Assembly: GCA_903856555.1 (NCBI GenBank)
Contig: CAIOCC010000013.1
Span: 1 to 31,610, forward strand
Reading direction: 5' to 3'
From: an uncultured Bacteroidota bacterium
Lineage (GTDB): Bacteria; Bacteroidota; Bacteroidia; UBA7662
Length of the DNA stretch: 31,610 bases
How positions within the stretch are numbered: position 1 is the stretch's first letter; every line of letters begins with the position of its first letter. Positions 1-8,739 of the stretch are shown here, piece by piece. The notes beneath the pieces are model-generated. The model worked only from the letters and a program-made list of their open reading frames with translations. It was not told where the DNA came from and made no database searches. Made by a program: the position numbers and the translations under genes.

Positions 1-609
1 CCTGGAGCCATTCATGGTTTGGTGGGTACACCAAAGCAAAACCGACATCCAAAAAAACGAAAAGCTATGCGACATAGCCGGCTCGTAGACCAGGTAATTC
101 CACAAATTGGTGGCCCCCACAAGCACCCAGAGGGCCAGCCCCACCATCCATGGACCCCAAAAGGACCGCAACCAGGAACGAAGGACCCACAAACCCAAAC
201 AGCCCCAAAAGAATCCAGCCAAAGCAACGGCCGCTTGGTACGGCCGGCTAAAGCCATCGGGCTCGTAACCCAAAACAGGAGCCAAAAAATGGGCCACCCC
301 AAAAAACGGACTGATCATCAAGGCCACCCCCATCGTGGTCTTGATAACCTTGTGCCCATCGGGCGTTGTTTCGGGCCAATAACGATGCCGATGCAGTTGG
401 ACATCCGCACGATTCGGATCCTCCACAAAGGTTAATTTGAGGTCGCCCTCAATAAACAGGGCAGGCAAATAGGCGTAATACGAAAGAACATCCCAATAGA
501 TGGGGCGCAGGTTGGGTTTGCGTTCCGCGGATCGGTCCAAATGAACCCATTCAAAACACAAGAGAAACTGCAACCCCAACAACAGCCAGACGGAGGGGTC
601 GCGCCGCAT
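1..609 (-). CDS. Polytopic membrane protein, GT-C glycosyltransferase-like (3' part beyond the window)
   Basis: The frame is open from an ATG at 609 to the left edge, giving 203 residues of a longer protein. I see about five hydrophobic segments, at roughly residues 7-20, 92-115, 125-145, 148-172 and 180-195. Between the first two lies a soluble loop containing YWDVLSYYAYLPALF near residue 38 and a DGHKVIKTTMG stretch near residue 85. Further on comes TNLWNYLVYEPAMSHSF. Paired phrases of this kind, an SYY-YLP loop and an EPxMSHxxSFF segment, are ones I associate with uncharacterised GT-C-like membrane proteins of Bacteroidota, but I cannot name a substrate. The start codon shares one base with the parC stop (TGATG), so translation is probably coupled to parC and the gene is likely the last visible member of the operon. 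Gene reality is well supported; the glycosyltransferase function is tentative. Confidence 0.75.
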   Translation of the reverse strand, partial: MRRDPSVWLLLGLQFLLCFEWVHLDRSAERKPNLRPIYWDVLSYYAYLPALFIEGDLKLTFVEDPNRADVQLHRHRYWPETTPDGHKVIKTTMGVALMISPFFGVAHFLAPVLGYEPDGFSRPYQAAVALAGFFWGCLGLWVLRSWLRSFWGPWMVGLALWVLVGATNLWNYLVYEPAMSHSFSFFWMSVLLWCTHQTMNGSR

Positions 610-3293
610 CAAAACAACTTTTGCTGCTCTCCCCCACTACCCGAACCGCCTTTGACGCCGGGACCTCCTTTGGCTTTGGCAGCAGCCTTGCGGCCTTTGG
701 CAGGGGGCGGGCCCACTTTTTCTTCGTTCCAAATATCCTGTCGGTTTTTCTCTAACATGGACTTCTCGTCCTCGGTCAAGTCTTCGACTCCCAGCGGATT
801 CATCAATTCGGCGCTGAGCAGTGGCAAAGGAGTCAATCGATTCCCCAAGGCCTTCCAACCTTTGACCTCAATGAATTGATCCAATTCCAAAACCTTGCGG
901 TCTTTTTTGCGGGTGGTCCCCCATTCAAAGGCAACGCGCGGTGCTGGATGTTGCCAGGCAAAGGCCGCTTTGGCTCCTTTGTCCTCGCTTACAAACCCAA
1001 AGCGCTTCCCCTGGGTGGATGTCTCAATCAAGAATCGTTTGATGTACCAAGCCTTGGAGGACGGTACATAATGACAAACATTCAAGGGGGTTTCGGGCAA
1101 CCATTTGTTCAACAAAAGGAGCTCGGCCGTTTCAAAACGCCGCTGCAAGGATGGTTCCAAAATCTCGTAGGTTCCCTCTTCATACACCGCTAACAACAAA
1201 TCACCGGTGTTAAAATGACCCATAAAAACACCGCGACCGTCCTGGTTCAGGCGACCGACCGGCGGATCAAACCAGAAGGGCCTTCCCCCTAAATCGGAGC
1301 TGCCTTTTTCTTTAAAAACCACCTTTTTGATCGGGTATTTGGTCACCAAATTCCCCACGGCCGAACGGTTTTTGATGGTTAACTCCGCAAAGTCAAAATC
1401 ATAGGTTTTGATATGAGCTCTGCATCCCGGATGCAACTGAATTTGAACACGTTCAGATTCCGCATTGGGGTTGCAAGACAGATACTGAACACGGGTATGC
1501 GGTGTTCCCTTGGTCAGGTCGTATTCCTTGTCCCGAATAATGCCACCAATCTGAAATCTCTTGACCAAACTATGGCCCGATTCTCCATCGGTGTAAATCA
1601 TGTTATAGGCCGTGCGGTCATCCTGGCGACGGTAAAGGTCAACCCATATAATATCCTTACCAACGTAGGCCTTTTCGGACACCTTGGTCACCACGCATTT
1701 GCCGTCCCGGCGGATCACCACGATTTCATCCAAGCTGGAACACTCACCAACAAGTTCTTCTTTTTTGAGGCCGGTCCCTACAAAACCCGTAGCCCGGTTC
1801 ACGTAAAGCTTCTCACTGGCCAAGGCCACTTGAGATGCCTGGATGGTATCAAAGGTCCGAATTTCAGTTTTGCGTTCCCGGCCTTTGCCAAAATCCTTGA
1901 GGAGTCGCTGATAAAAATCAATGGTATAACCCGTCAAATTGGAAAGATGAAGCTCGGTTTCCTTGATTTGGTCCTGAAGAGCCTTGAGTTGTTCGGTGGC
2001 TTTGAAGCTATCGTAGCGGCTGATACGCTTGATCTTGATCTCGGTCAACCGGACCAAATCATCGCGGGTAATTTCCCGGCGAAAACGTTTGCGGAAAGGC
2101 TGCAAACCTTGGTCAATGGCGTCCAGAACGGCCTCCCATGTCTCGCATTCTTCGATCTTGCGATAGATCCGTTCTTCGATGAAAATCTGCTCCAAAGAGC
2201 CGGCATGCCATTGCTCGGCCAAATCGGCTTTGCGTAACAAAAGTTCCTGCTCCAGCAGGGACATCGTCTGGGCGGTATTGGCTCGAAGGATATCCGAAAC
2301 TCCTCGAAACGCCGGGGTCTTGCCTTCGATAATACAGGCATTGGGAGATATCGAAACCTCGCAATCCGTAAACGCGTACAATGCATCCACCGTCTGGTCC
2401 ACCGAAACCCCTGCCGGCAATTGGATTTCGATTTCGACCCGCTCGGCTGTGTTATCGACGACTTTGCGGATCTTGATTTTGCCGCTCTCGTTGGCCTTGA
2501 GAATGGAATCGATAATCCCGCCGGTGGTGGTCCCAAAGGGGATTTCTCGGATGATGAGGGCTTTTTTGTCGTTCTCCTCGATACGAGCCCGGCAGCGGAT
2601 TTTTCCACCACGGCTACCGTCTTGGTAATGAGAAGCATCCATCAAGCCACCGGTCGGAAAATCCGGTAACAAAACAAAAGACTGTTTGCGCAGGATACGA
2701 ATCGATGCCTCGATGAGTTCGATGAAATTATGGGGCAAAACGCGGGTGGCCAAGCCCACCGCAATCCCCTCCACACCCTGCGCCAACAACAAAGGAAACT
2801 TGGCTGGCAACGTAACGGGTTCCTTCTTGCGACCATCGTAGGTCATTTGCCACAGCGTGGTTCGGGGATTGAACAAAACAACCTTCGCAAATTTGGACAA
2901 ACGGGCCTCGATATATCGAGACGCCGCCGCCGAATCCCCGGTACGAACATCCCCCCAGTTGCCCTGGGTTTCGATCAAAAGATCCTTTTGGCCCAAGCCA
3001 ACCAAGGCATCCCCAATCGCAGCGTCTCCGTGGGGGTGGTACTGCATGGTCTGACCGATTAAATTGGCCACCTTGTTGAAGCGACCATCATCAATCACCT
3101 CCATCGCATGCAATATTCTTCGCTGCACGGGCTTGAGCCCATCCTCCAAGGCCGGGACGGCTCTTTCTAGGATAACATAGGATGCATAATCCAAGAACCA
3201 ATCCTCGTACAGGCCAGCGACCGGTTTGTGTACCACATTACTGGCATGATCCGGCACAGTGGGAGGTGGAGTTGGAGATGATTTACGAGCCAA
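609..3293 (-). CDS. parC: DNA topoisomerase IV subunit A
   Basis: ParC is the DNA-cleaving subunit of topoisomerase IV, which unlinks daughter chromosomes together with ParE (not in the window). The breakage-reunion core begins with GLYEDWFLDYASYVILERAVP. It continues through the YHPHGD motif near residue 85 and the active-site tyrosine in SAAASRYIEARLS near residue 127. The wording IGDALVGLGQKDLLIETQGNWG fits the Bacteroidota ParC type rather than GyrA, and I see no GyrA box in the C-terminal half. The tail is basic and low in complexity (GRKAAAKAKGG, then GSGSGG). The start is uncertain: the frame stays open to 3377, inside the symporter gene, but family similarity only begins near residue 25. 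I chose the TTG at 3293, which overlaps the symporter stop by 11 bases; a GTG at 3257 is an alternative. It lies in the symporter operon and ends on the next gene's start codon. Confidence 0.93.
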   Translation of the reverse strand: MARKSSPTPPPTVPDHASNVVHKPVAGLYEDWFLDYASYVILERAVPALEDGLKPVQRRILHAMEVIDDGRFNKVANLIGQTMQYHPHGDAAIGDALVGLGQKDLLIETQGNWGDVRTGDSAAASRYIEARLSKFAKVVLFNPRTTLWQMTYDGRKKEPVTLPAKFPLLLAQGVEGIAVGLATRVLPHNFIELIEASIRILRKQSFVLLPDFPTGGLMDASHYQDGSRGGKIRCRARIEENDKKALIIREIPFGTTTGGIIDSILKANESGKIKIRKVVDNTAERVEIEIQLPAGVSVDQTVDALYAFTDCEVSISPNACIIEGKTPAFRGVSDILRANTAQTMSLLEQELLLRKADLAEQWHAGSLEQIFIEERIYRKIEECETWEAVLDAIDQGLQPFRKRFRREITRDDLVRLTEIKIKRISRYDSFKATEQLKALQDQIKETELHLSNLTGYTIDFYQRLLKDFGKGRERKTEIRTFDTIQASQVALASEKLYVNRATGFVGTGLKKEELVGECSSLDEIVVIRRDGKCVVTKVSEKAYVGKDIIWVDLYRRQDDRTAYNMIYTDGESGHSLVKRFQIGGIIRDKEYDLTKGTPHTRVQYLSCNPNAESERVQIQLHPGCRAHIKTYDFDFAELTIKNRSAVGNLVTKYPIKKVVFKEKGSSDLGGRPFWFDPPVGRLNQDGRGVFMGHFNTGDLLLAVYEEGTYEILEPSLQRRFETAELLLLNKWLPETPLNVCHYVPSSKAWYIKRFLIETSTQGKRFGFVSEDKGAKAAFAWQHPAPRVAFEWGTTRKKDRKVLELDQFIEVKGWKALGNRLTPLPLLSAELMNPLGVEDLTEDEKSMLEKNRQDIWNEEKVGPPPAKGRKAAAKAKGGPGVKGGSGSGGEQQKLF

Positions 3294-4962
3294 GGGTTGG
3301 GGTTTTGGGCGACTGCGAAGATAAACCCACAAGCCAAGGTTGCACAATCCAACCCAGCAAAGGGACGGCCAACGCACCCACGGCGTTTAGCCACAGGTAG
3401 GGAATTTCCGCCCCAAAATAAAGGAGGAGTACCAAGGCCTCGGTTAACAAGGCTGCCAAAAGGACCGAAGGGGCCCGCAGTCCCTTGCTAAAAAAAGCGC
3501 TCAGAAAAATCCCCAAGATGGTCCCGTAAACCAAGGACCCCAAGACATTGACTGCTTCGATAAGGGTCCCCATCCGGTCGGCAATCAAGGCAAAGCCCAC
3601 CGCATACAGCCCCCAAGCGAGCGTAAAGAGTCGGCCCATGGCCAGGGCTTTGGGGCCTTCCGGTGAATGCCCGGTCCATCGGGCATAAAAATCCACCAGC
3701 GTGGTGGTGGACAAGGCACTCAATTCGGCCGATGTGGAGGACATCGAGGCACAAAACACCATCGAAATCAACAAGCCGACCAAACCAACGGGTAAAAAAT
3801 CCAAAACGTAGCGGATAAAAATAAAATTGGTATCCGGGCCATCATCCCCCGAAGCCATGGACTTGTTCCGCTCACTCACCAACGATTGAATGGAATCCAA
3901 TCGAGCTGCACTACGCTTGAATTCCATGCCCAAGCTATCCTTGCGTTGAGAATAAGTTGCAGCCCGCCAAGCCTCGGCCGTCTCTCTGCGGCGAAGCGCC
4001 TCCTGCTCAAAGAGAACACGATCATGGGCCGCCACCCGCTCGGGGTGTTTGAAATTCAAAGGGGGCGTCTCAAATACATAAAAAACATACATCAAAACAC
4101 CCAGACCCAAAATCATCAATTGCATGGGAAGTTTGAAGAATGCATTGAGCATCAAACCTTTGCGGCTCTGACTCAGGGATTGCCCGCCCAGGTAACGTTG
4201 GACCTGGCTCTGATCGGTCCCAAAATAGGATAACATCAAAAATCCACCCCCGACCAAGCCCGTCCACAAGCTATATCGATCGTTCCAATCCAGGCGCAGG
4301 ACCAAGGCCTGGGTTTTGCCGGCCAAGGCCGACAGTTGCAAGGCATCGGAACCACTCCAATCCGATGGTAGGCTGCGAAACATCCACCAACCGGCCAAAA
4401 CCATGCCCAGAAGGATCACCGACATTTGGAGCAGTTGCGTACGGGCAACGGCCCTCGAACCCCCGCTTAGGGTGTACGCCAAGACCACCGAACCGGTTAA
4501 TAGATTCGTCCATAACAAATCCCAACCAAGGGCCGTACTCAAAATCAAAGCCGGGGCGTAGATGGTCAGACCGGCCGCCAAGCCCCGCTGGGTCAGAAAC
4601 AAAAAGGCGGCCAATCGGCGCACACGACCGTCGAAGCGGGTCTCCAGGTATTCATACGCGGTGTAGACATTGAGACGGTAATAAATCGGCAGGGCAACCA
4701 CCGAAAGGACCACCATCGCCAAGGGCAAACCCAGGTAAAATTGAATAAAGCCCAGACCTTCGCGGTAGGCCAAACCAGGAGCCGACAAAAAGGTGATCGC
4801 GCTGGCCTGAGTGGCCATGATGCTAAGTCCTACCATCCAACCCGTCTGCGAACGCGATCGTAGGTAGGATTCGGCCTGACCTTGCCGGCTCATGGACCAC
4901 AAACCATAGGCCAGAATAAGGCCCTGGCTACCCAAAAAAACCAACCAATCCAGCGTACTCAT
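3283..4962 (-). CDS. Sodium:solute symporter (SSS family)
   Basis: This 559-residue membrane protein belongs to the sodium:solute symporter family, which uses the sodium gradient to import a small solute. I count about 13 hydrophobic segments. Early signatures include GWMVGLSIMATQASAITFLSAPGLAYREG, and the later SMSSTSAELSALSTTTLVDFY stretch is typical of the sodium-binding region. Unusually, a charged, probably helical loop of about 80 residues, rich in Arg and Glu, interrupts the membrane part near residues 300-380. The substrate cannot be read from sequence. I chose the ATG at 4962 because it forms a 4-base ATGA overlap with the stop of the small gene upstream. A longer reading from 5043 would add a hydrophobic stretch that runs over that small gene. 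Proximity to a PIG-L deacetylase suggests import of a deacetylated or sugar-like product, which is inference only. Confidence 0.9.
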   Translation of the reverse strand: MSTLDWLVFLGSQGLILAYGLWSMSRQGQAESYLRSRSQTGWMVGLSIMATQASAITFLSAPGLAYREGLGFIQFYLGLPLAMVVLSVVALPIYYRLNVYTAYEYLETRFDGRVRRLAAFLFLTQRGLAAGLTIYAPALILSTALGWDLLWTNLLTGSVVLAYTLSGGSRAVARTQLLQMSVILLGMVLAGWWMFRSLPSDWSGSDALQLSALAGKTQALVLRLDWNDRYSLWTGLVGGGFLMLSYFGTDQSQVQRYLGGQSLSQSRKGLMLNAFFKLPMQLMILGLGVLMYVFYVFETPPLNFKHPERVAAHDRVLFEQEALRRRETAEAWRAATYSQRKDSLGMEFKRSAARLDSIQSLVSERNKSMASGDDGPDTNFIFIRYVLDFLPVGLVGLLISMVFCASMSSTSAELSALSTTTLVDFYARWTGHSPEGPKALAMGRLFTLAWGLYAVGFALIADRMGTLIEAVNVLGSLVYGTILGIFLSAFFSKGLRAPSVLLAALLTEALVLLLYFGAEIPYLWLNAVGALAVPLLGWIVQPWLVGLSSQSPKTPTLGS

Positions 4963-5105
4963 GAACCAAGACGGGTCAAAAAGGCCAACAAACCCACAAA
5001 AGCCAACCAAAACAAGGCCAGAGCCAGGTACCAACGAGGCCAAGGGTTCGGCCCGCCCGATTCCTTCGCTGATGAGCCCGAAACCTTATCGGTCTCAGGG
5101 TGCAT
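4959..5105 (-). CDS. 48-residue single-span membrane protein, translationally coupled
   Basis: This short gene reads from an ATG at 5105 to a TGA at 4959-4961. The product has a polar, charged first half (HPETDK, SSAKESGG). One membrane segment follows, WYLALALFWLAFVGLLAFL at about residues 25-43, and the tail is TRLGS. The evidence for a real gene is positional. Its start overlaps the last 11 bases of the PIG-L gene in another frame, and its TGA interlocks with the symporter ATG as ATGA, as expected for a coupled gene. Without it there would be a gap of about 130 bases in an otherwise gapless operon. It could be an accessory subunit of the symporter or a membrane tether. I do not recognise a named family. 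Confidence 0.72.
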   Translation of the reverse strand: MHPETDKVSGSSAKESGGPNPWPRWYLALALFWLAFVGLLAFLTRLGS

Positions 5106-7746
5106 ATTCCACCAGGTTTTGCAACAAACGAAACGCGCCCGGTACGCCCTGAGGGCATTGTCGAAACAGCGACAAGGCGCAATAAACAACCGTGCCTTTT
5201 CCGTAACGACCAACCAAGAGTGATCCCTTTTGTTCCTCTTCCCCACGGTCGTTCATGCCCAACAAGGGGGTCCAGGCGGGATCCCATTGTTGCGCAAAAT
5301 ACAAACCTCGTTCTTGGACCCAACCATCAAAATCATTGGATGACAATTGATTGGGCTTGTTTAACAAGGAATGATTTGGAAGCAAGAAGCGAACCTCGGC
5401 CTGTTCCTCGGTGACCCGGGATCGACCCAACTGCAAGGGAATCGGCGTCCATTGTTTTAACAACAAATTGGAGGTCGTTTGGTATTGAATGAGCAGGTGC
5501 CCTCCCTGGGCCGCATAGTCCGTGAGCATGGGCTGAATCCGGGAAAGGGTTCGGCAGGTATTGTAAAAGCGAACTCCCAGCACTATGCTTTGACAGGTTT
5601 TGAGCAAAGCAGGGGTCGCCGTGGCGGGATCCAAGTCCACCACCCGGTAACCCATATGGGCCAAGGCGGTCATGGTCTCATCCCCGGCACCCCGCAGATA
5701 ACCTACCACCTTTCCGGAGGATTTTTGATGCAAGCGAACCACCGATGCCTCTACCGGAACCACCCGGGTCTGGATTGGAATGTGCCCGTATTCAAGACGC
5801 ACCACCGAGGCCAATTCCTGGGGGATCCACCGGCCCTGAACCGAACGGTACACAGCAGGAGTCACGATACCCCCCTGACCCGCCTCCCGACCCACGGTCG
5901 TCAAAACAGCTTCCCAGGTATACAGGGAATCGGGGCGCGGGTTCAGGAGTAGAGGCGGCTCCGATGCCAATCGCCAACCTTCGGGCCAACCCGCCAGACC
6001 CCAGCGAAGGGTATCCGTTCGATTGGGGGCTGTCGGGCCTTTCTCCATCCGCAGCGACAATCGAAAACGTAATTCACGGACCCCATCGGGTACGACCAAC
6101 TGGCGGGGTTCCAAGCCAAGCTGCCAAGCAGGCACCATTTCCATCGGACGGTAGCGTTCGCCCAAAACAGGATCGGTCCATTTGTAGAGCAAAGGCGTAC
6201 GCAATGTTACTGGAATCTCCATGGCCTCGATCGACCACAACCAACGCGATTCCACCATCAGGGATGGAGGCGACTCGGGGCGATGAGACCCAAAATCAGG
6301 CACGGAATAATGCGCAGAGCGCGGACCCTCGGCTTTCCAGAAAGGGCCGGACATGGGCATCCCCGCGGGCAATGCTGCTCTAAAAGCGTAGCGATGGAGG
6401 GAATCCCCCAAATCGTTGGCCGTAGGCGCCGTCTTTCCATCCCACAGCGTCCGTTCCTGACCGTTGGGCCACAAGCCCAACAACCTCAAACTTAGCGGTA
6501 CCACCTTCACGGTGGCCGATGGGTTGCGACGCAAAACCTGCCATTCCCAATTCAACGAATCACCGGGGACCACGGCAGGCTGAGCGGCCACGGCCTCCTC
6601 CCAAAGGCCGCTGATTTCAGCCAATAAGCGATTGACTTTTTCTTTGCGCTCCCTTGCCAAAAGTCGGTCTTCATCGGAACGTGTGGGGTCCTCAAGAATC
6701 CGGTCCAAGAAGGGAATCAAAGGAGCCAAACCCTTGAGCCAAGCCTCGGTGTTTTCGGTTTCCAACAAGGCATACAAACCTCGAACCCCCCTCGCCCATT
6801 CATCCCAATCCGTCGAAGCGGTACCGTTCATAACCGACCGCTCCAACCCTTCCAAGGGATCATGAATGGCCGAATCCCCGGCCAACCACTGAAAATATTC
6901 CCGCTCCGTACCCCGCTGACGGGCCGCCCCAAAGCCCTGACTTTGGTGCATGGAACGGCTTTCGGCAGCCAGCTCACCGTAGGACCGCCCCAGGCGAGGG
7001 TTGTAGCCTCCAACGTCCAGGCTTAGCAGCCCGGTTTTGTCGTAGTCCTGACGACCGTAAAACCACCAGCTGGTGTTCCAGACCAAGCGGGATGGTTGCC
7101 AGACACGCACCTGACTCAATTGCTCTGGAAAACGAGTGCTATCACCCGCCGCAAAAAAAGCCTCCACCGCCAACTGCGCCGAAGCGGTATGATGCCCGTG
7201 GGTTGCAGCCGGTAAAGGACTAAATCGCGTGACCAAGAGGCGGGGCTTGAAAAGCCTAATCACCCAAACCACATCCGCCAGGACCTTTTCACGGTCCCAA
7301 TGTTGCCAGGTCTCCTCCGGATTCTTGGAAAAACCAAAATCATTGGCCCGCGTAAAAAACTGCTCCGCACCGTCCACCCTGCGGGCCGCTAACAATTCTT
7401 GGGTACGAATAATTCCCAAATCGTATTCGGTATGATCCCCGATGAGATTCTGTCCGCCATCCCCCCGGGTTAACGAGAGGTACCCGGTCCTCCAACGCTT
7501 ATGGCGAGCCATAAACGCCAAGAACCGGGTATTCTCATCGTCGGGATGGGCAGCGATGTACAAGACCGAGCCGTCCACCCCCAATCCCCGGATTTCTTCG
7601 CGGATTTGATCACGGGTCCAACCGGGACGATAGCCAAAGCCGCCCTGTGCCATTCCACAAGGTGGAAATGCCAACAGAACAAGGAGGAACCAAGCGACCC
7701 CGAGTCTGGGCCGGCTCCAACGGTCGGTGCAAGATGCTTGCCTCAA
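5095..7746 (-). CDS. Secreted PIG-L family deacetylase with C-terminal amidotransferase-like domain
   Basis: This 883-residue protein is far longer than a lone PIG-L domain. A signal peptide covers about residues 14-34, ending FPPCGMAQG. The PIG-L (LmbE-like) domain follows, with the zinc motif AHPDDE at 66-71, RGDGGQN near 94-100 and HGHH at 183-186. Enzymes of this fold remove N-acetyl groups from amino sugars and related compounds using zinc. A long middle region looks like beta-sandwich material. The last 200 residues (YLRGAGDETMTALAHMGYRVVDLD onward, ending with GKGTVVYCALSLFRQ) resemble the glutamine-amidotransferase-like fold seen in ThuA-type and sugar-hydrolase proteins. I see no convincing Cys-His-Glu triad there. 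The start is a TTG directly abutting the TAA of the DUF2911 gene; no in-frame ATG lies before the signal peptide. It probably acts in the periplasm or outside the cell. The substrate is unknown. Confidence 0.92.
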   Translation of the reverse strand: MRQASCTDRWSRPRLGVAWFLLVLLAFPPCGMAQGGFGYRPGWTRDQIREEIRGLGVDGSVLYIAAHPDDENTRFLAFMARHKRWRTGYLSLTRGDGGQNLIGDHTEYDLGIIRTQELLAARRVDGAEQFFTRANDFGFSKNPEETWQHWDREKVLADVVWVIRLFKPRLLVTRFSPLPAATHGHHTASAQLAVEAFFAAGDSTRFPEQLSQVRVWQPSRLVWNTSWWFYGRQDYDKTGLLSLDVGGYNPRLGRSYGELAAESRSMHQSQGFGAARQRGTEREYFQWLAGDSAIHDPLEGLERSVMNGTASTDWDEWARGVRGLYALLETENTEAWLKGLAPLIPFLDRILEDPTRSDEDRLLARERKEKVNRLLAEISGLWEEAVAAQPAVVPGDSLNWEWQVLRRNPSATVKVVPLSLRLLGLWPNGQERTLWDGKTAPTANDLGDSLHRYAFRAALPAGMPMSGPFWKAEGPRSAHYSVPDFGSHRPESPPSLMVESRWLWSIEAMEIPVTLRTPLLYKWTDPVLGERYRPMEMVPAWQLGLEPRQLVVPDGVRELRFRLSLRMEKGPTAPNRTDTLRWGLAGWPEGWRLASEPPLLLNPRPDSLYTWEAVLTTVGREAGQGGIVTPAVYRSVQGRWIPQELASVVRLEYGHIPIQTRVVPVEASVVRLHQKSSGKVVGYLRGAGDETMTALAHMGYRVVDLDPATATPALLKTCQSIVLGVRFYNTCRTLSRIQPMLTDYAAQGGHLLIQYQTTSNLLLKQWTPIPLQLGRSRVTEEQAEVRFLLPNHSLLNKPNQLSSNDFDGWVQERGLYFAQQWDPAWTPLLGMNDRGEEEQKGSLLVGRYGKGTVVYCALSLFRQCPQGVPGAFRLLQNLVEYAP

Positions 7747-8661
7747 TTATTTGCGCTTCTTTCCGGCAGGGACCAAGGGTCCGGCTGCTTCGTTCCAGGC
7801 CTTCATGTTTTTGGCGATATCACCCGCATAACCCTGGTACCAATCCGAGTTCTCGGCCTCGCCTTTGATACGAGCCTGATCAGCCTGCTCAGCAGCCATT
7901 CGGAATTCAGCCCGCGCTGCATGCACCCTGGCCAAAATCCAGCGAGGGTAAAAATGCTCACCGTTCAGGCGTACCGCCTTTTGGGCTAACTCGAGGGCAT
8001 AGGCCGGATCGTTCCCGTTCTCCAAAACAAAGGCCGCGGCATTCGCACAGGGGTACCAATCGCCGGGGCGGTCAACAAAGAATTTGCGAACATTGGCCAT
8101 GCCCAAGCTCTTGGCATCGGACTGAATGGGGAGCGTCCAGGTCGTAGGTCCCCAATGCATCCGCAACTGGGCCGAGGACATCCCGATGTACTCCAGGCTG
8201 TATTGCAAGCGCTCGGCAAAGGAGGGTGCCGGGGCTATTTGGACTTCGGTCCGAAGGATGTCCAGACTCTCTTTGAAATTGGTGGACCCCCATTGGCCCT
8301 CGTTGCTGTTCAAGGCCAAAATCCAAGGTTTGTCAGCGCGTGGAATCAAGTACAAAGCATATTTGCCGGCCTTGAGGGTTTGTCCACCCACCTGGACTTC
8401 GGTGCTGAAAGAAATCCAAGTGGCCGAATTGGCCCCGCTTCTCCAAATTTCATCAAATGGAACCAGGCTACCCCACAAAGCGCGGCCGTTAACGCCCGGC
8501 GATCCGTAATCCACCTCGATATCGGTGACACCCATGGTGAGCCGGGCACCGCAACGGGGCGAAGGCTGGGGCAAAGCCAATTGGGCAGCGGCCGGTAAAA
8601 ACGTAGCCTGTGCCAGGATGAACAAAAGGAAAGCGAAAAAGGTGGTTGCGAATTTCTTCAT
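7747..8661 (-). CDS. DUF2911 domain secreted protein
   Basis: This 304-residue protein has a clear signal peptide (MKKFATTFFAFLLFILAQATFLPAAAQ). The DUF2911 region at about residues 30-195 includes the family-typical GSPGVNGRALWGSLVPFDEIWRSGANSATWISFS, GGQTLKAGKYALYLIP and SLEYIGMSSAQLRMHWGPTTWTLPI. DUF2911 proteins are widespread in Bacteroidota and have no assigned biochemical role. The C-terminal 90 residues (YALELAQKAVRLNGEHFYPRWILARVHAARAEFRMAAEQADQARI) form TPR-like helical pairs. The protein ends in a basic GKKRK tail. It is the first gene of the leftward run, next to a candidate promoter in the 78-bp divergent gap. Its stop codon directly abuts the start of the PIG-L gene, so the two are probably co-expressed and both exported. 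Confidence 0.92.
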   Translation of the reverse strand: MKKFATTFFAFLLFILAQATFLPAAAQLALPQPSPRCGARLTMGVTDIEVDYGSPGVNGRALWGSLVPFDEIWRSGANSATWISFSTEVQVGGQTLKAGKYALYLIPRADKPWILALNSNEGQWGSTNFKESLDILRTEVQIAPAPSFAERLQYSLEYIGMSSAQLRMHWGPTTWTLPIQSDAKSLGMANVRKFFVDRPGDWYPCANAAAFVLENGNDPAYALELAQKAVRLNGEHFYPRWILARVHAARAEFRMAAEQADQARIKGEAENSDWYQGYAGDIAKNMKAWNEAAGPLVPAGKKRK

Positions 8662-8675
8662 GGTTGTTTTTTTTT

Positions 8676-8683
8676 CAAAACTA
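8676..8683 (-). promoter_or_regulatory. Candidate -7 element for the leftward DUF2911 operon
   Basis: The minus strand reads TAGTTTTG, a full match to the Bacteroidota -7 consensus TAnnTTTG, ending 14 bases before the ATG. I see no good TTTG at the expected -33 distance, so support is partial. In the same 78-bp gap, AGGGGTCGGTCCCCT (8703-8717) is a short inverted repeat. On the plus strand, TATTTTAG at 8728-8735 is a one-mismatch -7 match, but it lies only four bases from the enoyl-CoA hydratase ATG. Confidence 0.35.
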
Positions 8684-8739
8684 AGCCAAAGCGAGCCACC
8701 TTAGGGGTCGGTCCCCTCCCTTGCATTTATTTTAGGGGC

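Noticed and set aside
12..435. Short open frames on both strands at the left edge
   Set aside because: They are out of frame with the continuous reading from the ATG at 609, which gives a coherent multi-span membrane protein running off the window.
1413..2237. Plus-strand open frame of 274 codons inside parC
   Set aside because: It lies fully antisense to conserved ParC sequence and has no domain, promoter or neighbouring partner.
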